Positions 8,362 through 16,560 of a stretch of DNA of 64,000 nucleotides are shown piece by piece (within the stretch, counting starts at the first letter, position 1; each line of letters starts with the position of its first letter). This DNA comes from an uncultured bacterium (GTDB lineage Bacteria; Actinomycetota; Coriobacteriia; Coriobacteriales; Coriobacteriaceae), in assembly GCA_958349055.1 (NCBI GenBank), contig CATWBO010000003.1, forward strand, positions 1-64,000, given 5' to 3'. Made by a program: the position numbers and the translations under genes. Under the pieces are notes generated by a model, which saw only the letters and a list, made by a program, of their open reading frames with translations, did not search any database and was not told the DNA's origin.

Positions 8362-9226
8362 ATTTGAGGACAACGGGGACTTGGATGCAGCAGAAGTCTT
8401 CTTGGTGGGACTCGTCGTAGCTCGTGGTATCGAGGTAGCAAAAGTCGAAGGCGTTGCCGATGGGCTGGAGCGCGTGCTCGTCCATGCAGGCAACGATGGC
8501 GCGGATGCCCTCGGGCTCGTACGGCATACCCCAGCGGCTCATGCACAGATACGTGCCCTCGGGCAGCACTTCGATGCCGATCTCTGCCAGCTCGGCGGGA
8601 TCGCTCGGCAGTAGCCCCTCGGCACCGCGCGGCAGCACGGCAAAGGAGCCGGCGCCGGCGATGGGGTCGTCGGAATGCAGTGCCTCGCGACGTAGCATGG
8701 CGCCCCAGCCGCGCATGGGGCGCGTGCCCGTCAACGTACGCATGCGCAGAATCGCCCGCATGAGCGTGGGGTGAAGCATCGAGCGGCCACGCTCGATATC
8801 GCCTGGAAACTCCTCAAAGACCACGTAGCGGCGCTCAAACTGCTTGAGCTCCGGCCTGCCCTCGCGCTCGCGCCAGTAAACCGCCTCGTCGTAAAAGCTC
8901 AGGCGCTCCTGCACGCTCGCGCGCTCGGCTTTGAGCTCGGCGATCTGCTCATCGAGCGCCTGCACCCGTGAGCGCAGGTGATCGGTCATCTCGCCAATGT
9001 CGAACGTCGAGGTCAGACGGTCGATCTCGTCGAGTTCGAGCCCCAGGTCGCGCAGCATGCAGATCAGACGCATGAGCGGGATCTGCGTGGGCGAATAGAA
9101 ACGGTAGCCCTTTTCGTTAACCACGGCGGGCTTAAACAGACCGATCTTGTCGTAATAGATGAGCGTTTGGCGCGAAACGTTAAACAAGCTCGCCATCTCG
9201 CTAATCGCATACATGCCCGTCTGCAT
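8360..9226 (-). CDS. MerR family transcriptional regulator with effector-binding domain
   Basis: A 288-residue regulator. The N-terminal winged helix is classic MerR (YAISEMASLFNVSRQTLIYYDKIGLF, then KGYRFYSPTQ). It is followed by a dimerisation coiled coil rich in Glu and Arg (about residues 80-125). The C-terminal half looks like a GyrI-like ligand-binding domain of the BmrR type, which usually senses hydrophobic small molecules. The ATG at 9226 is preceded by GGAGGA. A terminator hairpin separates it from ubiX upstream, so it is transcribed separately. The target is unknown; the neighbouring ubiX-ubiD-transporter cluster is the nearest candidate, but there is no direct evidence for it. Confidence 0.88.
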   Translation of the reverse strand: MQTGMYAISEMASLFNVSRQTLIYYDKIGLFKPAVVNEKGYRFYSPTQIPLMRLICMLRDLGLELDEIDRLTSTFDIGEMTDHLRSRVQALDEQIAELKAERASVQERLSFYDEAVYWREREGRPELKQFERRYVVFEEFPGDIERGRSMLHPTLMRAILRMRTLTGTRPMRGWGAMLRREALHSDDPIAGAGSFAVLPRGAEGLLPSDPAELAEIGIEVLPEGTYLCMSRWGMPYEPEGIRAIVACMDEHALQPIGNAFDFCYLDTTSYDESHQEDFCCIQVPVVLK

Positions 9227-9243
9227 AGATCCTCCCGACACAC

Positions 9244-9275
9244 CAAAGCCCGCCGCCCACAGGGGCAGCGGGCTC
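9244..9275 (-). terminator. Terminator downstream of ubiX
   Basis: On the minus strand GCCCGCTGCCCC pairs imperfectly with GGGCGGCGGGC, followed by TTTGG. It lies between the ubiX stop (9307) and the MerR start (9226). Confidence 0.5.
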
Positions 9276-9306
9276 AAACACTACTCGTATCCTACCCTAA
9301 AGACGC

Positions 9307-9885
9307 CTATGACCAGCGCTTATAGTTTGCGCATGACACGCCGACGGCCTCGAGTGCCTTGGCGGCGATGTGATGCACCGCGTCGTCGAGCGTGACGGGG
9401 CCGTTGTAAAACGTGAGCATGGGCGGCATGAGCATGACGCCCGGTACGCGCGCCAGGCGCGCCATGTTGTCGACGTGAATGGCGCTGAAGGGCGTCTCGC
9501 GCACCATGAGCACCAGGCGGCGCTGCTCTTTCATCTGCACGTCGGCCGCACGCAGCAACAGATTGTCGCTGTAGCCGCTCGCGATGCCGGCGAGCGTCTT
9601 CATGGAGCAGGGTGCCACGATCATGCCATCAACCGGATAGGTGCCGCTTGCGATGGCAGCGCCGATATTCTTGTTGTCGTAGACCACATCGGCATGCGCG
9701 GCATACTCGTCGAGCGTCATGCCGAGCTCCTGCTCGATGGTGATCTCTCCCCCGCGCGTGACGACAAGCGCCGACTCGGCACCTGCCTGGCGCAGGCATT
9801 TGAGGCACTCAAGGCCCAGCGCAGCACCGCTAGCGCCAGACACGCCAACGACAATGCGACAGGGACGGCCAGAAGACTCAGGCAT
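9307..9885 (-). CDS. ubiX: Flavin prenyltransferase UbiX
   Basis: A 192-residue enzyme that joins a dimethylallyl group from dimethylallyl monophosphate to FMN, making prenylated FMN, the cofactor of UbiD decarboxylases. Recognisable features are the N-terminal GVSGASGAALG, VVTRGGEITIEQE, the IVAPCSMKTLAGIASGYSDN block and the C-terminal RLVLMVRETP and PVMLMPPM-like segment, all typical of UbiX/Pad1. It follows a ubiD gene by 33 bp on the same strand, so the two are probably co-transcribed. A terminator follows. Confidence 0.95.
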   Translation of the reverse strand: MPESSGRPCRIVVGVSGASGAALGLECLKCLRQAGAESALVVTRGGEITIEQELGMTLDEYAAHADVVYDNKNIGAAIASGTYPVDGMIVAPCSMKTLAGIASGYSDNLLLRAADVQMKEQRRLVLMVRETPFSAIHVDNMARLARVPGVMLMPPMLTFYNGPVTLDDAVHHIAAKALEAVGVSCANYKRWS

Positions 9886-9918
9886 GACAACTCCTTGACT
9901 ACTTGGTAGGGCTACGTA

Positions 9919-11406
9919 CTAGAAAGAAAGCTCTGCAGCCCACTTGTCCTTGTCGATCTCCATGAACTGCGAGCGAATGAAGTTCTTCTTGAGGTCGAAC
10001 GGAACCGTGCAGTCGAAGATGGCCTTGCAGGCGATGCCGTGCTCGCGGATCGAAGGATCGAACGCGGGGTCGTTGGACGGGTCGAGCACGTGGCAGTGGC
10101 AGCCGGGGATGGTGATGAGGTCCACGTCGGCCTGGAAGCGCGTGGTCATGGCCCACATCACGTCGCTCATGTCGAAGATGTCGACGTCTTCGTCAACCAG
10201 GATCACATGCTTGAGCTCGGAGAATGCCGAGAAGGCGAGCATGGCGGCGTTGCGCTGACGGCCCTCGTCATTTTTGCTCGACTTCTTGAACTGCATGATG
10301 GCAACGAACTTGCCGCCGCCGCAGGGAGCAGCATGGACGTTGAGCAGGCGGCCCGGGATGGCGGTCTCGACCATCTTGTAGATGGAAGCCTCGGTGGGGA
10401 TGCCGGCCATGGAAACGTGCTCGTGCGAAGGACCGATACAGCTCTCCATGATGGGATTGACGCGCGTGGTGACGGCGGTGATCTTGATCACCGGGCAGAC
10501 CTTGGCGCCACCGGTGTAGCCGGGGAACTCGGGCATGGCGTAGCCGTGGCCGTTGACGTCCTCGTTGATGGTCTCGTCGTGCATGAGGTAGCCCTCGAGC
10601 ACATACTCGGCATTGGCGATGCACTTCTGCGGAACGGTGACGCAGTCGGCAAGCTCGACGGCATGGCCGCGCAGGGCGCCGGCGATCTGCAGCTCGTTGA
10701 AGCCGAGCGGCGTGGTGGGAGCCTCGAAGCCGCAGCACATGTACACGGCGGGGTCCAGGCCGATGGAGATGGAGATGGGCATGTCCTCGCCGCGCTGGCA
10801 GTACTCGTCAAAGAACGCACCCAGGTGACGGCTGCCGGGAGTAATCCACATGGCGAGCTTGTCCTTGTCGACGCAGGAGAAGCGGTGGATGGTCACGTCG
10901 GACTGGGAGCCGTCGGGGCTCGTGCCATAGGCGAGGCCCATGGTGATGTAGGGGCCGCCGTCGACGGGCGTGTTGGTGGGAGCGGGGACGATCTTGCGCA
11001 GGTCAAAGCCCTCGTCGGTCGCCTTGTACACGACCTCCTGGCAGTCGACGTGCGCACCCTCGGCGATCTGCTCGGGCGCGATCAGGTTCTCGAAGCGCTT
11101 GCCGATTTCGAGGCCCAGGTGCTCCTCGTCCAGGTCGAGCAGGGCGGCAACGCGCTTGCGGCTGGCAAGCATGCCGATGCAGACCTTGGCATCGTCAAAG
11201 CCCTTGACGTTGTTGAAGACCATCGCCGGGCCCTCTTTGGTCGGGCGCATAACGGTGCCGCCGGCACCGACGTGGCGATAGACACCCGAGACCTCGGCAT
11301 CGGGATCGACCTGAGTGTCGGTCTCGAGCAGCTGGCCCGGCATCTCGCGCAAAAAGTCGAGTGCGGAGCGCAGGTCGTGAATCTGGGAAGCATCGGTAGT
11401 GGACAT
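9919..11406 (-). CDS. UbiD family decarboxylase
   Basis: A 495-residue prenyl-FMN-dependent (de)carboxylase. Family marks are NVKGFDDAKVCIGMLASRKR near residue 80, the cofactor-site DGGPYITMGLAY near 160 and the HEHVSMAGIPTEASIYK segment near 330 containing the family's catalytic acid region. The start at 11406 is chosen for GAAAGGAG; longer in-frame starts run into non-coding sequence. It lies between an upstream DASS anion transporter and downstream ubiX. Likely substrates are aromatic or unsaturated acids such as hydroxybenzoates or gallate-type compounds, by analogy with the lactobacillar gallate decarboxylase LpdC. The substrate cannot be fixed from sequence. A GC hairpin (CCGGCGGC/GCCGCCGG) lies in its leader at about 11433-11455. 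Confidence 0.92.
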   Translation of the reverse strand: MSTTDASQIHDLRSALDFLREMPGQLLETDTQVDPDAEVSGVYRHVGAGGTVMRPTKEGPAMVFNNVKGFDDAKVCIGMLASRKRVAALLDLDEEHLGLEIGKRFENLIAPEQIAEGAHVDCQEVVYKATDEGFDLRKIVPAPTNTPVDGGPYITMGLAYGTSPDGSQSDVTIHRFSCVDKDKLAMWITPGSRHLGAFFDEYCQRGEDMPISISIGLDPAVYMCCGFEAPTTPLGFNELQIAGALRGHAVELADCVTVPQKCIANAEYVLEGYLMHDETINEDVNGHGYAMPEFPGYTGGAKVCPVIKITAVTTRVNPIMESCIGPSHEHVSMAGIPTEASIYKMVETAIPGRLLNVHAAPCGGGKFVAIMQFKKSSKNDEGRQRNAAMLAFSAFSELKHVILVDEDVDIFDMSDVMWAMTTRFQADVDLITIPGCHCHVLDPSNDPAFDPSIREHGIACKAIFDCTVPFDLKKNFIRSQFMEIDKDKWAAELSF

Positions 11407-11547
11407 GGCGTGCTCCTTTCGGGAGAGTGTCCGGCGGCGGGAGTGCCGCCGGCTTGGTAACGTAATGGAGCCGCAGCGCTCATAGATGGGGCGCTCGGGC
11501 ACTCGCAGTTCAAGCGCTCGGCTAATTACAGCCAAGCACTCGACTGC

Positions 11548-13005
11548 TTACATCAGGCCAAAGAGGTGGAACCAGGCGGCCTCGACCAGCACGACGATAA
11601 AGACGACCGCGGTAAGGGGAATACCCATGCGCATGGCCTCTTTGGAGGTGTAGCCGCCAGCGTCCTTGCCTTCGCCGATAAGGATCGGCAGGTTATGGAA
11701 CGGCAGGATGTAGTGGATGTTGATGGACGTGAAGACGATGAGCGCCACGGCAAGCGGGCTCACGCTGGAGCCGGCCGCGAAGCTGATGAACGCCGGCACG
11801 CACACGCCGAGCACGGCCATGACCGAGCCCATGAACATATGGATAACCATGGAGAGCGCGGCGACAAGCAGGGCGAACAGGAAGATGTTCTCGGGCACGG
11901 AGCTGGGGAGCACGACATCGGCGATCCAGGCGTTCATACCGGTGGCACCGCCCACGGAACCCACGGCCATGGCGGCCGTCAGGAACATGAGGGACTTGAT
12001 GTCGATGGCGTTCCAGCTGGCGGGGGTGAGGACCTCGCCGATGATGGGCATGGCGAGGCAGACGCCGATGGCCAGGGTGACCCAGCCGATGTAATCGCCC
12101 GAGACGGTGAGCCACAGCGCGATGGCGATGACAAGCCACACGATGGTGCGAATCTCCTTGACGGAGAGCTTGCCGAGCGCGGCCTGCTTGGTCACGATCT
12201 GCTCGCGATCGTAGACGAGCTCCTTGCTGGGCTTAAAGAGGAAGAGGCCCAGGAACAGGGTGCACAGCAGCGCGACCAGCATAGGCACGCTCATGTACAG
12301 GAACCAGTCGACAAAGGACGGGCTCATGCCGCCGGCCTCGGCGCTGTACTGCGCGACGAGCGGGTTGAGCGTGGAGTCGCCTGTCAGGAAGAACATGGAG
12401 CCGGGGGCAGCAGCGGCAAACACAAGGAAGCCGAGCTTGCCGCGGTCGTCGTCACCGTAGCCGGCGGACTCGGCGATGACCGAGACAACGGCGAGGATGA
12501 GGAAGGCACGGGGGAACGGATGCGGAATGAGTAGCGACAGCACAAAGGTGAGCGCGAAAATCGAGATGATGAGCGACTTGGCATCGCGCACGAACTTGAG
12601 CATGAACGCATAGGCGATACGCTCGCCCAGGCCCGACTCCTTGACCGCGCTGGCGATGAGGTAGGCGCCGATGACGAGCCACATGGTGGCTTTGGTCCAC
12701 GAGCTAAACGTGGAGGCGACCGTCGCCGAGATGCTCGCGGCGCCCGTGTCGTCCACGCACACCTTAAACAGAACGAGCAGCGCGCAGTAGAGCAGGCCCA
12801 CAAAGCCCGGCTGCGCCACGCCACATGCCCAGAACACCACCGTGGCGAGCGTCAGTGCCAGACAGGTCTGACCACCGACCGTGAGCTCGACCGTCGAGCT
12901 CAGCTCCGCCAAAGGAAGAAACTTCACCAGCAAAAAGACAACGGTACCCAGCACAAAGCCAATTTCGCGCTTGGTGATCTTAAACGCCTTCTTTTCCGCT
13001 TCCAT
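11548..13005 (-). CDS. DASS-family (SLC13-like) anion:sodium symporter
   Basis: A 485-residue membrane protein with about 12 hydrophobic segments, resembling the divalent-anion:sodium symporter family (CitT/SLC13/ArsB superfamily). The matching features are FSSWTKATMWLVIGAYLIASAV near residue 105, LLIPHPFPRAFLILAVVSVI near 160 and the C-terminal helical-hairpin repeat NIHYILPFHNLPILIGEG near 440. The ATG at 13005 follows a GGTGGGGAG site. It is 141 bp upstream of the UbiD decarboxylase on the same strand, and a terminator separates it from the gene further upstream. It probably imports the acid substrate of the decarboxylase, or exchanges it for the product. Confidence 0.87.
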   Translation of the reverse strand: MEAEKKAFKITKREIGFVLGTVVFLLVKFLPLAELSSTVELTVGGQTCLALTLATVVFWACGVAQPGFVGLLYCALLVLFKVCVDDTGAASISATVASTFSSWTKATMWLVIGAYLIASAVKESGLGERIAYAFMLKFVRDAKSLIISIFALTFVLSLLIPHPFPRAFLILAVVSVIAESAGYGDDDRGKLGFLVFAAAAPGSMFFLTGDSTLNPLVAQYSAEAGGMSPSFVDWFLYMSVPMLVALLCTLFLGLFLFKPSKELVYDREQIVTKQAALGKLSVKEIRTIVWLVIAIALWLTVSGDYIGWVTLAIGVCLAMPIIGEVLTPASWNAIDIKSLMFLTAAMAVGSVGGATGMNAWIADVVLPSSVPENIFLFALLVAALSMVIHMFMGSVMAVLGVCVPAFISFAAGSSVSPLAVALIVFTSINIHYILPFHNLPILIGEGKDAGGYTSKEAMRMGIPLTAVVFIVVLVEAAWFHLFGLM

Positions 13006-13057
13006 CTCCCCACCTTTCTTGTTGGGGGCGCTCCGGATTCGCAGCCACGTTGCCACT

Positions 13058-13087
13058 TAAAAAGGGGCGCCCGTTATCGGACACCCC
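13058..13087 (-). terminator. Terminator downstream of the LpdD/IDI-like gene
   Basis: On the minus strand GGGGTGTCC pairs with GGGCGCCCC and is followed by TTTTT. This is a convincing intrinsic terminator, placing the DASS-ubiD-ubiX genes in a separate transcript from the fusion gene. Confidence 0.7.
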
Positions 13088-13156
13088 TTACGTTGCGCTG
13101 TGTTGCGGCAATACAGTCAAGCGGGATTTTTGGATGAGAAGCGATCCTCTGGGCAA

Positions 13157-13221
13157 AAACCGTCACAACATTCGACGCTTTTCCTCGATTTCGAGATTTT
13201 CATCGAATGTTGTGACGGTTT
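13157..13221. repeat. Inverted repeat with 19-bp perfect arms
   Basis: AAACCGTCACAACATTCGA (13157-13175) and its exact reverse complement (13203-13221) enclose a 27-bp loop that itself contains TCGATTTCGA. It is not clearly related to the other repeat families here. Confidence 0.65.
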
Positions 13222-13223
13222 GG

Positions 13224-13256
13224 ATGTGGCAAAGGGACTGTCTTTTGTTTCACATA
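13224..13256. repeat. Short palindromic repeat, degenerate AAAGGGACTGTC copy
   Basis: GATGTGGCAAAGGGACTGTC, then a decayed right arm ending in TTTCACATAG. It overlaps the stop codon of the fusion gene at 13250. Confidence 0.5.
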
Positions 13257-14197
13257 GCGAGATCCGTACGGATGGATGGGTCGCTGAGGGCCTCGCGGAG
13301 CCAGGGGGCCAGCTGCTCGGGGCGACCCCGCAGGTAGCCGTCGAGCTCGGACGGGGCCACGCGGCGCACTTCCGAGATCTCCTCTTGGTTGATATGCAGC
13401 TCGCCCGGCTCAACATGGGCAAGGTAGACCTCGCACCATTCGCACTCGCAGCGGCCGTCGCCGTGGTCCTCGCGGTAGGTCACGTGACCGAGGTGTTTGA
13501 GCTGGTCGGGTGCGCGCGTGATGCCGAGCTCTTCGTTGATGCGGCGCGCCGTCGCGGCGACAACTTCCTCCCCGGGGAGCGGATGGCCGGCACAGCTATC
13601 GGCCAGCACCCCGCCCCACAGTCGTTTGAGCGGACTGCGGCGACAGAGCAGCAGGCGCGCGTCTTCGCCCTGGCCCTCGACCAGAAGCGTCAGAAATGCC
13701 TGATGCAGAATGCCCTCGCCGGTATGGGCCTCGATGCGATCGACGGGGCCGAGCGCCTCGCCGGTCGCGGCATCGACCGCCACGACCGCGGCGCCCGCGC
13801 CGCCCTCATCCCAGCCGGCGCGCAGAATGCGCGCGGCGGCCTCCTCGAGCGCAGCGATGAGCTCCTTGGTGGTGTCGAGCACGCGCTGCAGGTCGTCCCC
13901 ACTCGCCTGCTCAACATGAAAACCCGTGCTTGCAACTACCGGCACGCCAAAGCGCGTGGCAAGCGCCGCCGCGATATCGTGTGCTGGGATCTCGTCTCGA
14001 TGGCACGGAACGGCCAGGATGCTCACCGTCGCCGTACGGCCGGGCTCGGGACGCGGAATGGCCTGCGCCGTGGCGCCCAGGTGCGCGAACTCCGGCGAGC
14101 AGGCGTACACCGCCATGCCTCGCGACGTCACCGTCAGCTGGGCCTCGAGCGCAAACTTGCCCTCGCCCACTGCAACTTTTGTCGTGTGCATACCCAT
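13250..14197 (-). CDS. LpdD-like prenyl-flavin chaperone fused to IDI-like Nudix domain
   Basis: A 315-residue two-domain protein. Residues 1-125 resemble the LpdD family (small proteins encoded with UbiD/UbiX-type gallate decarboxylases, thought to help prenyl-FMN maturation): GEGKFALEAQLTV, AHLGATAQAIPRP, TVSILAVPCHRDEI, STGFHVEQAS. Residues 126-315 resemble type 1 isopentenyl-diphosphate isomerase: His158 and His165, RRSPLKRLWGGVL, the Nudix-helix glutamates in RRINEELG, and Glu251 and Glu253 in ECEWCEVY. At the catalytic-Cys position, where the E. coli enzyme has NSVCGHP, this protein reads DSCAGHP, so Ala203 stands at the Cys site and a Cys is displaced by one. The start at 14197 follows AGGAG. 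It is next to ubiD/ubiX on the same strand. It may supply or remodel the prenyl donor for UbiX; that is inference. Confidence 0.72.
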   Translation of the reverse strand: MGMHTTKVAVGEGKFALEAQLTVTSRGMAVYACSPEFAHLGATAQAIPRPEPGRTATVSILAVPCHRDEIPAHDIAAALATRFGVPVVASTGFHVEQASGDDLQRVLDTTKELIAALEEAAARILRAGWDEGGAGAAVVAVDAATGEALGPVDRIEAHTGEGILHQAFLTLLVEGQGEDARLLLCRRSPLKRLWGGVLADSCAGHPLPGEEVVAATARRINEELGITRAPDQLKHLGHVTYREDHGDGRCECEWCEVYLAHVEPGELHINQEEISEVRRVAPSELDGYLRGRPEQLAPWLREALSDPSIRTDLAM

Positions 14198-14270
14198 GGG
14201 ATCTCCTGTCGCCCGCGATGTACCTGAGACCATCTTCGCCTGTATTGCGACTATACAGGCAAGGTCCCGA

Positions 14271-14300
14271 CCTGACAAAGGCGCTACTCCTTTGTCACAT
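14271..14300. repeat. Short palindromic repeat, CTGACAAAGGCGCTACTCC copy
   Basis: CTGACAAAGGCGCTACTCCT followed by TTGTCACAT. A family member with a changed centre, in the space between the divergent fusion gene and the MFS gene, so it overlaps the likely promoter region. Confidence 0.55.
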
Positions 14301-14358
14301 TCTGTTAGAGTTGCAGGGATTGAATCCCGCTTATTCATGCGACATTGGAGTGACAACC

Positions 14359-15594
14359 TTGACCGCCGCAACCACGTCTAAAAGTAAATCAACCGCCGCC
14401 GCGCTCTCCCCCGCGCGCACCAAGCTCTGCCTGGCGCTGCTCGTGCTGTTGGGATTCTCGCTCGGCTGCTCCGAGTTCGTGGTCATCGGCATCGAAAGTG
14501 ACTTGGCGACGGAACTCGGCATATCGCTTGCCACTGCGGGCCAGCTCATCAGCGTTTTTGCACTGGTCTACGCCATCGCGACGCCGGTGCTTGCGCTCAG
14601 CACGGGGCGCTTCCGTCGTTACCAGCTGCTCGTGTGCTACAGCATTATCTTTGTGCTCGGCAATCTGGTCATGGCGTTGGCGCCCAACTTCCAGGTACTG
14701 TTTATCTCGCGCATTGTCCTGGGATCCGTCTCGGGCGCACTGCTCGCCGTGGGCGTGACGTACATCCCCGAGCTGCTGTCCCCGCAGCAAACTTCGCTTG
14801 CCATCTCGGTGGTATATGGTGCGTTTTCCGTGGCAATGGTCTTTGTCACTTCGATCGGCAAGTTCGTGGCCGACACGCTCGATTGGCACGTGGCCATGTA
14901 CGGCACGCTGACCTTTGCCGTTTTGATCTGCGGAGCGCTCGTGGCGTTTATGCCGCGCGCTGGGCAAACCGACGAGCCCGCCACCTTTCGCGAGCAGGCG
15001 GGGCTTCTACGCGAACCGAGCATCATCACCGGCATGCTCATCTTTTTGTTTGGCGTGGGATCGGTCTATGTGTTCTACGGCTACGTGACGCCCTATCTGG
15101 AGCAGGTGTTGGGTATGGGCACCGTTCAGGCGAGCACCACGCTTATGGCCTATGGCGTGTTCTGCCTGATCTCGAACATCCTGGGCGGATGGATCGATGC
15201 GCGCTTTGGCATGAAGGCGCTGCTGGTTACGTTCGCGCTGCAGGCGGCGGCATTGTTTGGGCTGTTTGCCGTGGGCGCTGCCATGCCGCTCGCGCTGGTC
15301 TTTGTCTTTAGCTTGGCGATGCTCATGTACCTGTTCTCGGTGTCGTGCATCACGCACTTTATGGACGTGGCGCGCAGCCGCCATCCCAAATCGATGGTGC
15401 TCGCGAGCTCGGTTGAGCCCATGGCGTTTAATGTCGGTATCTCGTTTGGCACCGCGGTGGGTGGCGCCGTGGTGAGCAGCGTTGGCATTGCGTACGTGGG
15501 CGCCGTGGGCGCCGCGTTCTCGCTTGTGGCCTGGGCGCTCACGCTGGTGACGATTAAGTTGGCTCGCTGGGAGCGCAAGCGGGCGAGGGCGTAG
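14359..15594 (+). CDS. MFS transporter, DHA1/AraJ-like exporter
   Basis: A membrane transporter of about 411 residues with 12 predicted helices, resembling sugar or drug efflux proteins of the AraJ/SotB branch. The matching features are the early LGCSEFVVIGIESDLATELGIS, LISVFALVYAIATPVLALSTGRF (motif A region), and ISRIVLGSVSGALLAVGVTY. A TTG at 14359 is preferred because GGAG lies eight bases upstream; a GTG at 14350 in the same frame is an alternative but overlaps that site. It is divergent from the LpdD/IDI-like gene. No partner gene indicates its substrate. Confidence 0.86.
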   Translation: MTAATTSKSKSTAAALSPARTKLCLALLVLLGFSLGCSEFVVIGIESDLATELGISLATAGQLISVFALVYAIATPVLALSTGRFRRYQLLVCYSIIFVLGNLVMALAPNFQVLFISRIVLGSVSGALLAVGVTYIPELLSPQQTSLAISVVYGAFSVAMVFVTSIGKFVADTLDWHVAMYGTLTFAVLICGALVAFMPRAGQTDEPATFREQAGLLREPSIITGMLIFLFGVGSVYVFYGYVTPYLEQVLGMGTVQASTTLMAYGVFCLISNILGGWIDARFGMKALLVTFALQAAALFGLFAVGAAMPLALVFVFSLAMLMYLFSVSCITHFMDVARSRHPKSMVLASSVEPMAFNVGISFGTAVGGAVVSSVGIAYVGAVGAAFSLVAWALTLVTIKLARWERKRARA

Positions 15595-15651
15595 GCTTAG
15601 GCTTAGCTGCGATACTCGAGTTCGATGATGGCGATCGAAAGGAAACCGCAT

Positions 15652-16098
15652 ATGCAACGCGTACTGTTTATCTGTCATGGCAACATCTGCCGCTCGACAA
15701 TGGCTGAGTCGGTGTTTACCGAGCTCGTGCGCCGCGCTGGGCGCGAGGCGGAGTTTGTCATCGATTCCGCAGCGACCTCAACCGAGGAGATCGGCAACCC
15801 GCCGCATCATGGCACGGTCGCCAAGCTGCGCGAGGTCGGGATTCCCGTCGTTGCCCACCGTGCACGCCAGGTGCGTCGTGCGGAGTATGGCGACTGGGAT
15901 CACATTGTCTATATGGATGCCGAGAACGCGCGTGGCCTGCGTCGCATCTTTGGCAACGACCCCGACGGCAAGATTACGCGCTTGCTCGATTGGACCGAGC
16001 GCCCCGGCGACGTGGCCGATCCCTGGTACACCGGCAACTTCGATGCCACCTACCGCGACGTGCTCGACGGTTGCACCGCTATGCTCGAGCAGCTGTAG
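15652..16098 (+). CDS. Low-molecular-weight protein-tyrosine phosphatase
   Basis: A 148-residue cytoplasmic phosphatase. The active-site loop CHGNICRS sits at residues 8-15, and the general-acid motif DPWYTGNFDATY lies near residue 125; both are intact. GAAAGGAAA precedes the ATG at 15652. Bacterial LMW-PTPs often reverse tyrosine phosphorylation of polysaccharide-export kinases, but no such kinase is in this window. The gene lies 57 bp downstream of the MFS gene and may be co-transcribed with it. Confidence 0.94.
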   Translation: MQRVLFICHGNICRSTMAESVFTELVRRAGREAEFVIDSAATSTEEIGNPPHHGTVAKLREVGIPVVAHRARQVRRAEYGDWDHIVYMDAENARGLRRIFGNDPDGKITRLLDWTERPGDVADPWYTGNFDATYRDVLDGCTAMLEQL

Positions 16099-16135
16099 GC
16101 AAGCGAGGTCGCAGGCCACGCCTTCGGCGCGAAAC

Positions 16136-16228
16136 GAGCGTGGATAATCTCCCACATGAAAAATGAGCGTGGATTTTCTCCCACTTTGAGCGTTCAAGCG
16201 CGCTCTAAACGGGAGAAAATCCACGCTC
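16136..16228. repeat. Inverted repeat GAGCGTGGATTTTCTCCC plus a third partial copy
   Basis: GAGCGTGGATTTTCTCCC (16165-16182) and its perfect reverse complement (16211-16228) form an 18-bp stem. A third, slightly changed copy, GAGCGTGGATAATCTCCC, lies at 16136-16153. It fills the space between the convergent phosphatase and TIGR04076 genes and probably ends both transcripts. Confidence 0.65.
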
Positions 16229-16230
16229 GA

Positions 16231-16560
16231 TTACTCGTCGACGATCTCGGCAAGCCAAACGTTCAGCGTATCGACCTCGGGGCAGCAGAACTTTGCCGTA
16301 CCAGGCTCGTTGCCAGGCACGGTTCCGCCATAGCGCAGGATATCAATATAGGGAAAGCCCACATGGCAGGCCATGGCGCACATCTTGCCGCGGTCTCGGT
16401 CGAAGTCAAAGACGTCGCCCGGCTTGTGACCATGGTGGCAGCGGCACGCACCCAGCTGGTCCACGCAGCTCACGCGGATACGCGGACGCTTGCCACGCGG
16501 CGCGCCGAGCGGCTTGTTCTCGCCCGCAGGCTTGACGCCGCCCTCGCCAGCGTTACTCAT
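16231..16560 (-). CDS. TIGR04076-like cysteine-rich small protein
   Basis: A 109-residue protein resembling the TIGR04076 family of uncharacterised small proteins. It has a CRCHHGHKPGDVFDFD segment near residue 39, then MCAMACHVGFPYIDILRYGG and a late CCPE. The six or more conserved cysteines suggest metal or redox chemistry, but no function is known. Its start overlaps the pyridoxal-kinase stop by eight bases, so the two genes are translationally coupled. Orientation puts it second in that operon. Confidence 0.78.
   Translation of the reverse strand: MSNAGEGGVKPAGENKPLGAPRGKRPRIRVSCVDQLGACRCHHGHKPGDVFDFDRDRGKMCAMACHVGFPYIDILRYGGTVPGNEPGTAKFCCPEVDTLNVWLAEIVDE

Noticed and set aside
13250..14197. 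A plain isopentenyl-diphosphate isomerase
   Set aside because: Only the second half resembles IDI, the catalytic-Cys position holds Ala, and the first half matches a family tied to UbiD/UbiX systems.
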